Part shown: positions 23,846 to 34,548 of the stretch, one piece after another
How the letters are laid out: every line of letters begins with the position of its first letter
How positions within the stretch are numbered: the first letter of the stretch is position 1
Origin: an uncultured cyanobacterium
Lineage (GTDB): Bacteria; Cyanobacteriota; Cyanobacteriia; PCC-6307; Cyanobiaceae
Assembly: GCA_903858015.1 (NCBI GenBank)
Contig: CAIOGZ010000014.1
Coordinates: 1-64,000 of the forward strand
DNA length: 64,000 nucleotides
Reading direction: 5' to 3'
Made by a program: the position numbers and the translations under genes
Notes under the pieces: model-generated
Databases searched by the model: none
What the model was told of the DNA's origin: nothing
Seen by the model: only the letters and a program-made list of their open reading frames with translations

Positions 23846-26800
23846 GTGATCGTTTCTACTCGTAGCAGCGGCCGTACGGCCGCCAGGCCAGCAATCCAGC
23901 CTGCCACGGGTAGCTGGATCCGCCCTGCCCTGTGCGCCGGATCGCTCCTGACCCTGTTGGTTGCCCCAGGGGTGAATGCCGGTGAGATCTCCGCCAGCTC
24001 GGGCCCCCTGGGCCTCGGCACCCGGATCAATGGCCAGGAAGGGGGCAGTTGCGGCAGCGGCCTTTGCGCCGTGGCCGGCGGCACCTCGGCAGGCGCCAAC
24101 TTGTTCCATCGCTTCAACCGCTTCGATACCCGGGGGGCGATCACCGGCGTCACGATCGACAACGGCGCCCACCGCTCCGTGGTGCTGGGGGTGCTCGATC
24201 CGCTCGGCTCGTTTCTGAACCGCAGCATCAGCTTGAGCGGGCCGGCCCAGTTGATCATGCTCTCGCCCGGTGGCGTGCAGCTCGGCGCTGGCGTGGCGTT
24301 CAGCAACGTGCCCCGCCTCACCTTGAGTACGGCCACGTCCTTGGCCATCGGTGCTGGCCGCTTTGAGGTGTTTGGCACGACGGCGGCCCAGGCGGCCTTG
24401 GTTGATGGCACGCCGCTGGGCGGCAAGGCGGCCCTCAGCACCGACGCGGAGGCGCTCCGCCTCCATGGCCTCAGCAGCAATGGCGATCTGGTGGTCAGCG
24501 ATGGCCTGATTACCGTGGAGCACGAACTGCTGCTCGATGCCCAGGGGGGCAGCCTGCTGCAGCAGGGCGGCAGCCTGCAGGTGCCGGGCGGCTCCCTGGA
24601 GCTGGCGGGCAAGGCCGTGGGCGTGGCCGCCGCAGCGCAGTTGGATGTCAGCGGCAGCTCGGGGCCGGCCCCGGCGCCGGTGGCTGCCGATGGGGGCACG
24701 ATCCGAATCACAGCTGGTCAGCAGGGGGCCAGCGTTGCCGGCCGGCTCAGCGCCCAGGGGCGGGGCGCGGCCGCTAAGGGCGGCCGCATCGAGGTCACGG
24801 GCGAACGGGTCGCCCTGATCGGGGCCACCCTGGATGCCAGTGGTCCGGCCGCTGGCGGCACGGTGTTGCTGGGGGGCGATGGCGGCGGCGCCAACCCGGC
24901 CGTGCCGAACGCCACCATCACCACGGTGGATGGCAGCAGCACGGTACGGGCTGATGCGCTGGCGGTTGGCCCTGGCGGCAAGGTGGTGGCCTACGGCAGC
25001 CAGCGGACTGTGGTGGAGGGCCTGCTGAGTGTGCGCGGCGGCCCGGCCGGCGGTGATGGTGGCTTTGTGGAAACCTCCGGGGCCACGCTGGCCCTGAACC
25101 GGGCGCCGGATCTGGCGGCGCCGCTGGGGATGGGGGGCAGATGGTTGATTGATCCATTTGATATCGAAATTAAGGATACTAGTGGAGCGAATTTCACTGA
25201 TTCTGCGATCACATTGAAGGCTGGTTTTAATGGCGCCAATGGGGCCAATCCTTTTTCGAAGCTGACGGCCGCGGCGAACGGCAAATTTTATGGCACCGCC
25301 AGCTCCGGCGGTGTGACTGACCAAGGGGCGGTGTACGAATTTGATCCCTCCTCTGGCTTCATTACCCTCAAGGGTAGCTTCAATGGCGCCAATGGGGCCA
25401 AACCCTATGCCGCGCTGACGGCTGCGGGTGGTGGCCTCTTTTACGGCACTACCAGCGAGGGCGGCGGCGGTGATAGCAACCAGGGAACGGTATACCAATT
25501 TGATTCTAACTTTAATTCCTCCATTGGCTCTGGCGACACTTCTATTACATTGAAGGGCCGTTTTGATGGCGCCAATGGCGCCAATCCCTATGCCGCGCTG
25601 ACGATCGATAATGGAAAAATCTATGGCACTACCAGATACGGTGGCCAGAATAACCAAGGAGCGGTGTACGAATTTGATCCCAACGTTGCTTCTGTCGACC
25701 AGTCGATTACGCTGAAAGGCAGCTTCGATGGCGCCAATGGTGCCATTCCTCATGCGGCGCTCACGCCCGCAGGCACGGGCACTACTTACTACGGCACCAC
25801 CTATTTTGAGGGATCCAATGGCTTTGGAGGCGTGTATGAATTTAATCCCAGCCAGCCCGCGGCTAACGCCATCACCCTCAAGGACAGCTTCACTGGCGGC
25901 AATGGAGCCAATCCGTTAGCTGGTCTGATTGCGGTGGGTAATGGCATCTTTTACGGCACTGCCAGCCAGGGCGGCGCTAATGATCAAGGGGCGGTGTATG
26001 AATTTAACGCGAATACTGCTTCGATTTCCCTCAAAGCCAGCTTCGCAGACTCGAATGGGGCCAATCCAGTTGGCGGGCTTGCGGATGCAGGGCAAGGTTT
26101 ATTTTATGGTGTCACTAGTCAAGGCGGTGCCTTTGGCCAAGGGGCGGTGTATGAATATAATGCCAACAGTGCTTCGATCTCCCTCAAGGCCAGCCTCACG
26201 GGCCCGAATGGGACCAATCCCCTCGGCGGGCTTGCGGATGCAGGCAATGGCATCTTCTACGGCACTGCCAGCCAGGGGGGCACCGATGGGCAGGGGTCAG
26301 TGTACGCATTTAATTCTAAGCTGAGTAACTACTACGGGCCTACTGGATCGCCTTCACAGCTAAGCGCACTTGCGATCTCGAGTGCTCTCAACACCGGTGG
26401 GCAGGTCACCGTTGACACCACCAATCCGTCTGGAGATCAACAAGGCACGATCACGGTGCTGGCGCCGATCAGTAAAACGGCAGGCCCTAATGCATCGCTG
26501 ACTCTGAATGCCCAGCATAATATCCAACTCAATGCCAATATCCTCAGCAGCAACAATTCCCTTGATCTGTTTCTCAATCCAGACTTGGATGGCAGCGGAG
26601 AGGGCAGCACCAGCTTGGCCAGTGGTGTGCGCCTTGACCTTAACGGTGGCACCGCCACCTTTAATCGCAGCACCGATCTGGCCGGTACGCTCAAGAATGG
26701 CACAATAGTCAAAATCAATGGCAATACGATCGCCGTTAACAATGCCAATTTCGACGGCATAACCCTGGGCAGCAACCTAACGACCAGCGGCCCGCTTGTG

Positions 26801-28522
26801 ATCAGCAGTGGGAACTTGATGGTCCCCAGCCCCTGGAGCCTTAACGCTGATCGCTTGAATCTGAGTGGTAACGGCAGTTTGCAAGCAGATGGGCCCGTAC
26901 AGATCACAACTCTCGACCAAAGCGGCGGCGCAATTAGGGGAGCCAGTAGCTTTGAAATTACCGATCTTCTAAGCCGCAATGGTGGAACGATCGCCGGTGA
27001 CTTTTCTTCGATCAAAATCAGCCAGGCCAGCGGCTCCCTCCGCCCAGGTGCCCTGGCGGCGAAGGGTTCGGTGGTCTTGAAAGCGCTTCAGGGCGAGCTC
27101 AACTTGACTGGGCCGATCAGTGGCAGCACGATCGGTGGCTATGGAGCCGCTGGCATGACCCTCGGCGCCGATGCCACCCTGAGGGCCAGCTCTCCTTCGG
27201 ATCCCGCCAGTTCAAGATCGATCGTACTCGCTGCCGGCAGCGGGGGCTTCTTCAATCAATCCACGGCGGGCGCAGCTGCGTTGTCGGTTCAGCAAGGTGC
27301 CAGCTGGGCGATCTTTGCTGATAATCCCAGCTCCACCCCCAGGCTGAATCTGGCCGGTTTGGCCTACAGCTTTAAGCAGTATGGCAAGCAATACCAGGAA
27401 TCCACGACTATCTCTGGTAGTGGTAATGGACTATTTTATGCCTATACTCCACCAGCTATTGTGGTCAGCCTGGTCCCTGGTGCGTCGGGCGCGATTGGCA
27501 AGGTTTACGATGGTACCACCAGCGCAATTTTGAATTCATCTAATTATAGTTTTGCCGCTAGTGTGCCGGGGGATTCTGTTTTCTTGAACAACCCCAGCAC
27601 GGGTTCTTATGACAACAAGAATGCCGGCACGGGTAAGCGGGTCACGGTCGACGGAGTTGCCCTTTCCTCCGCAATTGAATCCGGCACATCGATTCCGGTC
27701 TATGGCTATGCCATTGCCAATTCGTCTGTCTCCGCTTCCATCGGTTCGATCGCCAAGGCGCCGCTGACGATTGGTGCCGTGTCTGACTCCAAGCTATTTG
27801 ATGGCACCACCGCATCCAGCAAAACACCCCTGATTACGGCAGGCAAAGTCTTTGAATTTGCTGGTGACAGCCTCCGTAATCTGAGCCAGAGCTACACCAG
27901 CAACAGGCCTCAGGGGACCGGCAAGAGCACGTTGTTGGTGAATAAAAATTATAGCTTATTTGATGGTAATGATGGCGCCAACTATGATGTAAGCTTTGCT
28001 AGTGCCCCTGGAACGATCGATCCCCTGGCGATTGATCAAGCCGCTCCGAGGGCCACTCCCGCCCCTTCCACGCCGGTTGCGGATCCGCGCACGCCGGTCA
28101 TCGTGGTCACCCCATCCTTGCCTGGGCAGATGCGCGGCGATGAGTTGAGCCTTGTGCAGCAGGAATCATCCTTTTCCTACGGTTCAAATTCTCCGGAAAC
28201 TTCCAGCTCAACCAGCTCAACCAGCTCGAGCCAGGCCACCAACACCACCAACACAACCAACACAACTAGTACGGCTAGTACAACCAGTGCGGCCAATGAT
28301 GTCAATGCAGCCATGGCTGCCACCGGACCGATCGTGGCTACCACGAGATCGAGCCAAGACTCCAGCCTGTCTTTCATTGGCTCCGATGCTGAATCGGCTA
28401 GCTCCGCCATTAAATCCTTGGGGTTGGAGTCCGAAGAACAAGGCGGTGCTACCACGCCTGCCCAGCTTCAGCGGTTTCTTCAGGATGCCGCAGCCCGGAT
28501 ACGCAAAACCCGATCGCTTTGA
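23846..28522 (+). CDS. TpsA-type filamentous-haemagglutinin-like exoprotein with GloVer and YDG repeats
   Basis: About 1558 residues. A signal peptide (IRPALCAGSLLTLLVAPGVNA) precedes a TPS secretion domain (FDTRGAITGVTIDNGAHRSV, SGPAQLIMLSPGGVQL) and a beta-helix with Gly/Ala-rich strands. After WLIDPFDIEI come seven GloVer repeats (typical unit: SFNGANGAKPYAALTAAGGG then LFYGTTSEGG), nt 25180-26330. The beta-helix then resumes (SALNTGGQVTVDTT, ISKTAGPNASLTLNAQHNI). Two YDG/MBG modules (GKVYDGTTSA, SKLFDGTTAS) and a Ser/Thr/Asn-rich low-complexity tail follow. It is the likely TpsB substrate, exported to the cell surface or medium. The GTG at 23846 best positions the signal peptide; a TTG at 23786 is also in frame. 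Confidence 0.88.
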   Translation: MIVSTRSSGRTAARPAIQPATGSWIRPALCAGSLLTLLVAPGVNAGEISASSGPLGLGTRINGQEGGSCGSGLCAVAGGTSAGANLFHRFNRFDTRGAITGVTIDNGAHRSVVLGVLDPLGSFLNRSISLSGPAQLIMLSPGGVQLGAGVAFSNVPRLTLSTATSLAIGAGRFEVFGTTAAQAALVDGTPLGGKAALSTDAEALRLHGLSSNGDLVVSDGLITVEHELLLDAQGGSLLQQGGSLQVPGGSLELAGKAVGVAAAAQLDVSGSSGPAPAPVAADGGTIRITAGQQGASVAGRLSAQGRGAAAKGGRIEVTGERVALIGATLDASGPAAGGTVLLGGDGGGANPAVPNATITTVDGSSTVRADALAVGPGGKVVAYGSQRTVVEGLLSVRGGPAGGDGGFVETSGATLALNRAPDLAAPLGMGGRWLIDPFDIEIKDTSGANFTDSAITLKAGFNGANGANPFSKLTAAANGKFYGTASSGGVTDQGAVYEFDPSSGFITLKGSFNGANGAKPYAALTAAGGGLFYGTTSEGGGGDSNQGTVYQFDSNFNSSIGSGDTSITLKGRFDGANGANPYAALTIDNGKIYGTTRYGGQNNQGAVYEFDPNVASVDQSITLKGSFDGANGAIPHAALTPAGTGTTYYGTTYFEGSNGFGGVYEFNPSQPAANAITLKDSFTGGNGANPLAGLIAVGNGIFYGTASQGGANDQGAVYEFNANTASISLKASFADSNGANPVGGLADAGQGLFYGVTSQGGAFGQGAVYEYNANSASISLKASLTGPNGTNPLGGLADAGNGIFYGTASQGGTDGQGSVYAFNSKLSNYYGPTGSPSQLSALAISSALNTGGQVTVDTTNPSGDQQGTITVLAPISKTAGPNASLTLNAQHNIQLNANILSSNNSLDLFLNPDLDGSGEGSTSLASGVRLDLNGGTATFNRSTDLAGTLKNGTIVKINGNTIAVNNANFDGITLGSNLTTSGPLVISSGNLMVPSPWSLNADRLNLSGNGSLQADGPVQITTLDQSGGAIRGASSFEITDLLSRNGGTIAGDFSSIKISQASGSLRPGALAAKGSVVLKALQGELNLTGPISGSTIGGYGAAGMTLGADATLRASSPSDPASSRSIVLAAGSGGFFNQSTAGAAALSVQQGASWAIFADNPSSTPRLNLAGLAYSFKQYGKQYQESTTISGSGNGLFYAYTPPAIVVSLVPGASGAIGKVYDGTTSAILNSSNYSFAASVPGDSVFLNNPSTGSYDNKNAGTGKRVTVDGVALSSAIESGTSIPVYGYAIANSSVSASIGSIAKAPLTIGAVSDSKLFDGTTASSKTPLITAGKVFEFAGDSLRNLSQSYTSNRPQGTGKSTLLVNKNYSLFDGNDGANYDVSFASAPGTIDPLAIDQAAPRATPAPSTPVADPRTPVIVVTPSLPGQMRGDELSLVQQESSFSYGSNSPETSSSTSSTSSSQATNTTNTTNTTSTASTTSAANDVNAAMAATGPIVATTRSSQDSSLSFIGSDAESASSAIKSLGLESEEQGGATTPAQLQRFLQDAAARIRKTRSL
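25180..26330 (+). repeat. Seven tandem GloVer (TIGR03803-like) repeats within TpsA
   Basis: Seven units of about 48-55 codons each contain G(A/T)xPxxxLxxxxxGxxYGxxxxGG followed by Q/FGxVYxF. Several units share DNA runs such as GGCGCCAATGGGGCCAA and CAAGGGGCGGTGTA, so the array is recent or gene-converted. Codon use shifts to more A/T at the third position than in the preceding TPS domain. Confidence 0.85.
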
Positions 28523-28595
28523 TTAGTTTTTCAAATTCCGTTTGAATCTTTCGTTTGAACTTTCCGCCTGAACTTTTCCAGCAAAGAGTTTGCTG

Positions 28596-29867
28596 ATGCC
28601 TGTGAAATTTAGCCGTTCCCTTTTGATCGCCGCTCTTCGCTTGATCGGTCTGCTGCCGTTGGCGATCAACGCTCAACTCGCCGCAGCCGCCACCCCGCCC
28701 GCCGCTGTTCCCCCTAGCTCCCCCACGGCTGCTCCAAGCAAATCGCCGCTGTTTCAGGCGGCTCGTTACACCCCTGCTGGCTTGCGGCTCAGTTTTACAC
28801 CGCTACCCAATGACAAAAGCAAAGGCTTCATCGACTTGGTGCTCATCCCGATGGAAGGGGATGTAATCGGCAAGCGGGTCGATGTGGAAACGGAGCAATT
28901 GGCCCGCTGGTTGCGGATGTTTTATGACCAGCTTGGCACCCAGAAAGCTTTCAATCTCAAGGATCCAAACCTGCCGGCCCGTCGTTTGTATGGCTACTTA
29001 ATTGAGCCGATCGCCCCTGATCTCAAGCGTCTTGGTATCACCACCCTGCTGATCTCCACGGACACCACCCTGCAGGCCATCCCCTTCGCCGCCCTTACCG
29101 ATGGCCTCAGCTACTTCGGTGAAAGCTTCGCCTTTTCGCTGACCCCTTCGATTCGTCTCACCCCGCTGCAGCCGCCTCAGCCCAGCGGCGCCAAGCGCAT
29201 GCTGGTGGCGGGTGCCTCGCGCTTCGCCACCATGTCGCCCTTGCCGATGGTGCCGCAGGAACTCAATCGGGTCACCCCCGTCACCAAATCCGATCATTTC
29301 CTGAATGAGTCTTTCACCCCTTCGGTGCTGCTCAATGCCGCTGCCAATCCGGCGATCCGGCGCATCCATCTGGCCACCCATGCCGAATTTCTGCCGGGCG
29401 GTCCAGCCAAGTCGAAGCTCTATACCGGCACCACGCCGCTCTCCTTCGCCGAATTTGCGGCCCTGCGCCAGCGCCGCCGCGAATCCCCCCTCGATCTCTT
29501 CACCCTGAGCGCCTGTCGCACCGCCCTCGGCGATCCCCAGAGCGAACTGGGCTTTGCCGGCCTGGCGCTGCAGGCCGGGGCCCGTACTGCGGTGGGCACC
29601 CTTTGGTACGTGGATGATGTCGCCACCTCGGCCTTTTTTGTGCAGTTTTATCGCTATCTCGATCTGGGCCTGCCCAAGGCGGAGGCGCTTCAGGCCACCC
29701 GGCGGGCCTTCGCCTCCGGGCTGGTTCAGCTCGAAGCCAACCGGCTGATCGGCGACGGGGGGGAATTGGTCGGTAATCTCAGCAACGATCAACGCGTTCC
29801 CCTGGTCGAGGGCCTGCGGCACCCCTACTTCTGGGCCGGCGTGACAATGTTGGGGTCGCCGTGGTGA
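28596..29867 (+). CDS. Exported CHAT-domain (caspase-like) protein
   Basis: A 423-residue protein. The N terminus MPVKFSRSLLIAALRLIGLL...NAQLAAAA is a signal peptide, so the protein should leave the cytoplasm. After a Pro/Ser-rich linker, residues 60-423 form a CHAT protease domain with catalytic His262 in IHLATHAEF and Cys307 in LFTLSACRTALGD, plus GARTAVGTLWYVDD and HPYFWAGVTMLGSPW at the end. CHAT proteins are C14-clan cysteine proteases. The ATG at 28596 is used because the TTG six bases earlier is weaker. It lies 73 bases after the TpsA gene on the same strand and 21 before the DUF928 gene, so the three are probably co-transcribed. Confidence 0.9.
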   Translation: MPVKFSRSLLIAALRLIGLLPLAINAQLAAAATPPAAVPPSSPTAAPSKSPLFQAARYTPAGLRLSFTPLPNDKSKGFIDLVLIPMEGDVIGKRVDVETEQLARWLRMFYDQLGTQKAFNLKDPNLPARRLYGYLIEPIAPDLKRLGITTLLISTDTTLQAIPFAALTDGLSYFGESFAFSLTPSIRLTPLQPPQPSGAKRMLVAGASRFATMSPLPMVPQELNRVTPVTKSDHFLNESFTPSVLLNAAANPAIRRIHLATHAEFLPGGPAKSKLYTGTTPLSFAEFAALRQRRRESPLDLFTLSACRTALGDPQSELGFAGLALQAGARTAVGTLWYVDDVATSAFFVQFYRYLDLGLPKAEALQATRRAFASGLVQLEANRLIGDGGELVGNLSNDQRVPLVEGLRHPYFWAGVTMLGSPW

Positions 29868-29888
29868 GATCGCACCGGCCCGCTTTCT

Positions 29889-30584
29889 ATGACTCGCTTG
29901 TTTCGCCGTCGTCGCCAGGCCTTTGCCGTGCTGGCTTCGCTTTTGCTCTGGCTGGGGCTCGAAGAGGCGCCGGTCGCGGTGGCTCAACCGACCATCGGCA
30001 TGCGCAGCACCTTCCCGGGACGGCGCATCGGCGGCAATACCCGCGGTGCATCCCGGCCCTTGGTTCACCTTGTGCCAGCGAGCCTCAACAGCACCTTTGT
30101 GCCAGCCACGGCGGGCCGCATTGGCATTTTGGAGTCGCCCTCGCAGGATTCCCAGTCGACGGCTGATCTGTGCCCCTTGCAATTGGAGTTCCGGGCGATC
30201 TCGCCCGATGGCAAAGAGGACCCGAATGGTCGGCTGCTGTTCCAGCGCACCTTGCTTCCTGAACGGGAAGGCATCACCTTGATTACCCTGCCGTCCTTCG
30301 GCCAGCCGACCGCCTGGACATCCACCTACCGATGTTCCCAGGCGGCTTCAGCCTCGATCGATCTGCTGCCGATCGGCACCTCGGTGACGCCGCCACCCCT
30401 GACCCTGTTGCTTCCCCCTGCCAACCAGCTTGCCGAGGATCGCAAGGTCCAGGCCTTACTTGAGCGCGTCGCCCCCTCCTGTGGCGGCACCATCTCCACC
30501 CGGGAGATGATGGCGCTGTTCGAGCTGCCCGACAAGATCAAGGAAGGGGAATGGCCGGCCAAGCTGGCGGTCCGCTGCCCTTGA
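29889..30584 (+). CDS. DUF928 domain protein, exported
   Basis: A 231-residue protein with a signal peptide (FAVLASLLLWLGLEEAPVAVA) followed by the DUF928 opening GRRIGGNTRGASRPLVHLVP, and the later PLQLEFRAISPDGKEDPNGR and TLITLPSFGQ. DUF928 is found mainly in cyanobacteria, frequently beside CHAT and filamentous-haemagglutinin genes; its biochemical role is unknown. Position as the last gene of the tpsA-CHAT-DUF928 unit suggests a function in the periplasm with the exoprotein. A convergent icd gene follows after 32 bases. Confidence 0.85.
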   Translation: MTRLFRRRRQAFAVLASLLLWLGLEEAPVAVAQPTIGMRSTFPGRRIGGNTRGASRPLVHLVPASLNSTFVPATAGRIGILESPSQDSQSTADLCPLQLEFRAISPDGKEDPNGRLLFQRTLLPEREGITLITLPSFGQPTAWTSTYRCSQAASASIDLLPIGTSVTPPPLTLLLPPANQLAEDRKVQALLERVAPSCGGTISTREMMALFELPDKIKEGEWPAKLAVRCP

Positions 30585-30616
30585 GCCGGGAGGCCTGAGC
30601 AGCGGGGCCTTCCCCT

Positions 30617-32047
<1,431 letters not shown>

Positions 32048-32264
32048 GGAGTGCCCGGGCACGGCTGATTCGAGCAGAGCCTATGCCTGCGGGCCGACGC
32101 GGAAGGTTTGTGGGGATCAATCCGAGGCGGTGGATCGACCGGGTTAGCGCCGGCTCGTCCCTGTCCTTGCGGCCTGGGCTCTAGGCCCCTAGCAGCTCCA
32201 GCCCTTGGTGCGGGGGCCGCAACCAACCATGCCATTGCTGGCTTTTTTCTGCAGGATGGGTTCC

Positions 32265-32732
32265 ATGAATGCAGCGGAGCAGGCACGCAGTCCGGAGCTG
32301 GCCCAGGCCATTGCTTCCGCCGTCACGCTGTTCGGCACGGCCTTTCCCGACGCCCGGGCCAACCTCGCCCCCTGGCGCGACGATCCCCAGACCCGTCGTT
32401 TCGACGAACAGGACAACCTCGATTTCTCCTTCCATTTCCCCGGTTGGAGCCCGCGGCTTGAGTGTCGTTCCCTGCTCGTGCAGCTGCGCCTGGAGCGCTC
32501 GCCCCAGGGGACTTCAGCCGGTCGACCCCGGCTGCTGGGCGTGCTGATCCGGGGGCTCACCTACGAATCCGAACGCTGGCGCCTCACCACCCTCGGCGAT
32601 TGGCAACCCTCCGGCTCCCATCTGCCCGCAGCCGCCGTGGTCGATACGTTGCAGGGCCTGTGTCGTGGCTTGTTTGTGCTGTTTGGCGTTGCCCCAGCTC
32701 CCCATGCTGATCGGGGTGATCTGGCTGCTTAG
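32265..32732 (+). CDS. Hypothetical cyanobacterial protein, 155 residues
   Basis: Begins MNAAEQARSPELAQAIASAV and contains DNLDFSFHFPGWSPRLECRS, QLRLERSPQG and VLIRGLTYESERWRLTTLGD, consistent with a small mixed alpha/beta protein. No catalytic motif or membrane segment is visible and the family was not recognised by name. The ATG at 32265 is chosen because the sequence becomes protein-like there; ATG at 32256 is also in frame. It is divergent from icd. Confidence 0.6.
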   Translation: MNAAEQARSPELAQAIASAVTLFGTAFPDARANLAPWRDDPQTRRFDEQDNLDFSFHFPGWSPRLECRSLLVQLRLERSPQGTSAGRPRLLGVLIRGLTYESERWRLTTLGDWQPSGSHLPAAAVVDTLQGLCRGLFVLFGVAPAPHADRGDLAA

Positions 32733-32960
32733 CCACCGGTTGGCTCCGCTTGGCCTGCTGTTGACAAGTGCCATGGGTTTGCTGTTTGCGTTGGTGTCTC
32801 GATTCTTTATGGGTGTGCTTGTTTCGTCTAGGGGATTGGATGTCTTTTGTGGTGGCTAGTTTGGGGGCAGATCGGCTGTCAAGGTTTGGGCTCGGGTTCG
32901 GACTCGGTTTTTTGTCGGTGGAGATTACCTTTTGTGTTGTTGCGCGTCTTTGTCGCCCAT

Positions 32961-33035
32961 CTATTCATTCATCCATCCAGTCATCAAGCCAGCCAGTTAT
33001 TCATCGAGCCAGCCATTCATCCAGTCAGCCAGCTG
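32961..33035. repeat. Degenerate tandem repeat (TCATCCAGTCAGCCAG-like)
   Basis: Units such as ATTCATCCATCCAGTCATCA, AGCCAGCCAGTTATTCATCG and AGCCAGCCATTCATCCAGTC recur with a spacing of about 20-28 bases. The array abuts copy 2 of the dispersed repeat. Confidence 0.55.
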
Positions 33036-33141
33036 CTTGATTAAGTAGCAAGCTTCGCCTGCTCAGCTTTGTCGCAATTGTCTGGGCGCGGAAGCTGGTT
33101 CCGGTCTTGGCGTTCGATGCCGCCGGGATCTCCAGCTGCGT
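33036..33141. repeat. Dispersed imperfect repeat, copy 2
   Basis: Starts CTTGATTAAGTAGCAAGCTT and aligns with copy 1 at 3190-3295 at about 70 percent identity, with conserved blocks GTAGCAAGCT, TCCxGxCxTGGCG and GGGATxxxCAGC. Both copies are on the same strand. Confidence 0.55.
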
Positions 33142-33738
33142 TTCCTACCTGGTCAAGCCTATCTTTCTTTCGTGTCCATGCTCCTGGGCCGCTGGGGCTC
33201 GGGCTTGGTTTGCCTGGGGACTCGCAACCGGCTCGAACGCGCCCCAGCATTGGGGGCTGCCAATGATTTTGGTCTTGTTCTTTGGTCGCGTTCTTTAGGC
33301 TTTTGTGCGGTCTGTTTCTGGGCTCGTTTCTTTCTGGTCTGCTGTCGATCGTCTGCTTCGCTGGCGATTTCTGCCGGCCCGCGTGCAATTCTGGCTTCAA
33401 GCCCAGGCTCTAAGCCGAGGCTTCAGGCCCAGGCTTCTCATGCCCAGCTTTCGAGCCGTGCAATCGCTGATCGCCCCATCAGGACTTCCAGTGGCTTCCG
33501 CTGCAGCCGCTTCCTCTTCAGCTGGTTCCGCTTCAGCTGCTTCCTGCCCAGGCGCTTAGCCGCCAGCTGCCTTGCTGCTGCGGGCGCGGGTTGCCGGGCG
33601 GTGAGCGCGGCTCTGGCGAACGACTGGCGCCCAGCCGCCCAGCCGCCGTAACCCTTCGCAACCTTGTCGCCCGGGTCTGGAAGGCCACGCCTACCTTGGG
33701 ATGTCTGCTCCTGCCGCGTTTCAAGCGCCCCGCCGAAG

Positions 33739-34452
33739 ATGTCTGTCGCCCTGGCTTCCCAGCTCCGTGAGGGAACGAAGAAGGCCCACACCATGGCCGA
33801 GAACACCGGTTTTGTGAGCTGCTTCCTCAAGGGCGTGGTGGATAAGGCCAGCTATCGCACCCTGGTGGCCGACCTCTGGTACGTGTACAGCGCCATGGAG
33901 GAGGAGATCGGCCGCCTCGCCGACCATGCCGTGGTGGGCCAGATCAACTTCGCGGCCCTCAACCGGCGCGAAACCCTGGAGCAGGACCTCGCCTTCTACT
34001 TCGGCGCCGATTGGCGCCACCAGATCAAGGCCACCCCTGGGGCCCAGGCCTACGTGGCCCGCATCCACCGCATCGCCAAGGAGGCGCCGGAGCTGCTGGT
34101 GGGCCACCACTACACCCGCTATATCGGTGATCTTTCCGGCGGCCAAATCCTCAAAAACATCGCCCAGAAGGCCATGAACCTTGGCGAACACGATGGCCTG
34201 CGTTTTTACGAGTTCGCCGCCATCCCCGACGAGAAGGGTTTCAAAACCAACTACCGCGCCGTGCTCGATAACCTGCCGATCGACCAAACCATGGCCGATC
34301 GGATCGTGGCTGAGGCCAACGAGGCTTTCCACTGCAACATGAAGATGTTCCAGGAACTGGAGGGCAATCTGGTGGCGGCGATCGGCAAGGTGCTGTTTGG
34401 CTTTCTCACCCGGCGCCAGCGGGCCGGCAGCACCGAAGTGGTGGCCGCCTGA
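33739..34452 (+). CDS. ho1: Heme oxygenase
   Basis: A 237-residue protein starting MSVALASQLREGTKKAHTMA; His17 is the proximal heme ligand. The distal helix motif appears as YTRYIGDLSGGQILKNIAQK, and HCNMKMFQELEGNL precedes the C terminus. The enzyme opens heme to biliverdin IX-alpha using reduced ferredoxin, the first step towards phycocyanobilin for phycobilisomes. This strongly supports a cyanobacterial host. The ATG at 33739 matches the usual N terminus; the upstream frame is not protein-like. It lies after a 1-kb spacer, so it probably has its own promoter. Confidence 0.96.
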   Translation: MSVALASQLREGTKKAHTMAENTGFVSCFLKGVVDKASYRTLVADLWYVYSAMEEEIGRLADHAVVGQINFAALNRRETLEQDLAFYFGADWRHQIKATPGAQAYVARIHRIAKEAPELLVGHHYTRYIGDLSGGQILKNIAQKAMNLGEHDGLRFYEFAAIPDEKGFKTNYRAVLDNLPIDQTMADRIVAEANEAFHCNMKMFQELEGNLVAAIGKVLFGFLTRRQRAGSTEVVAA

Positions 34453-34548
34453 GGCTCCACAGCTGCTTCGGCTGCCCAGTCCAGCCAGGGCCGCCGGGAT
34501 CGCCCCCTTCGGGCAGACTTCAGCTCGGATCCCCTCGCCGCTGCGGCG

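Larger units (their letters stand above)
32733..33738. other. 1-kb intergenic region before ho1, T-rich, with repeats
   Basis: No protein-like frame was found. The 5' part is unusually T/G-rich. It contains a CATCCAGTCAGCCAG-type tandem repeat (32961-33035) directly followed by copy 2 of the dispersed repeat (33036-33141). The 3' part has repeated CAGCTGCTTCC/CAGCTGGTTCC units at 33495-33545. The ho1 promoter must lie near its end, but no element stands out. Confidence 0.45.

Noticed and set aside
25180-26330. CRISPR-like or mobile repeat in the TpsA gene
   Set aside because: The repeats are in-frame protein repeats of about 50 codons matching the GloVer pattern.
18151-30584. Complete diversity-generating retroelement in the window
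   Set aside because: Despite the variable-region-like segment, no reverse transcriptase, Avd gene or adenine-rich template repeat was found.
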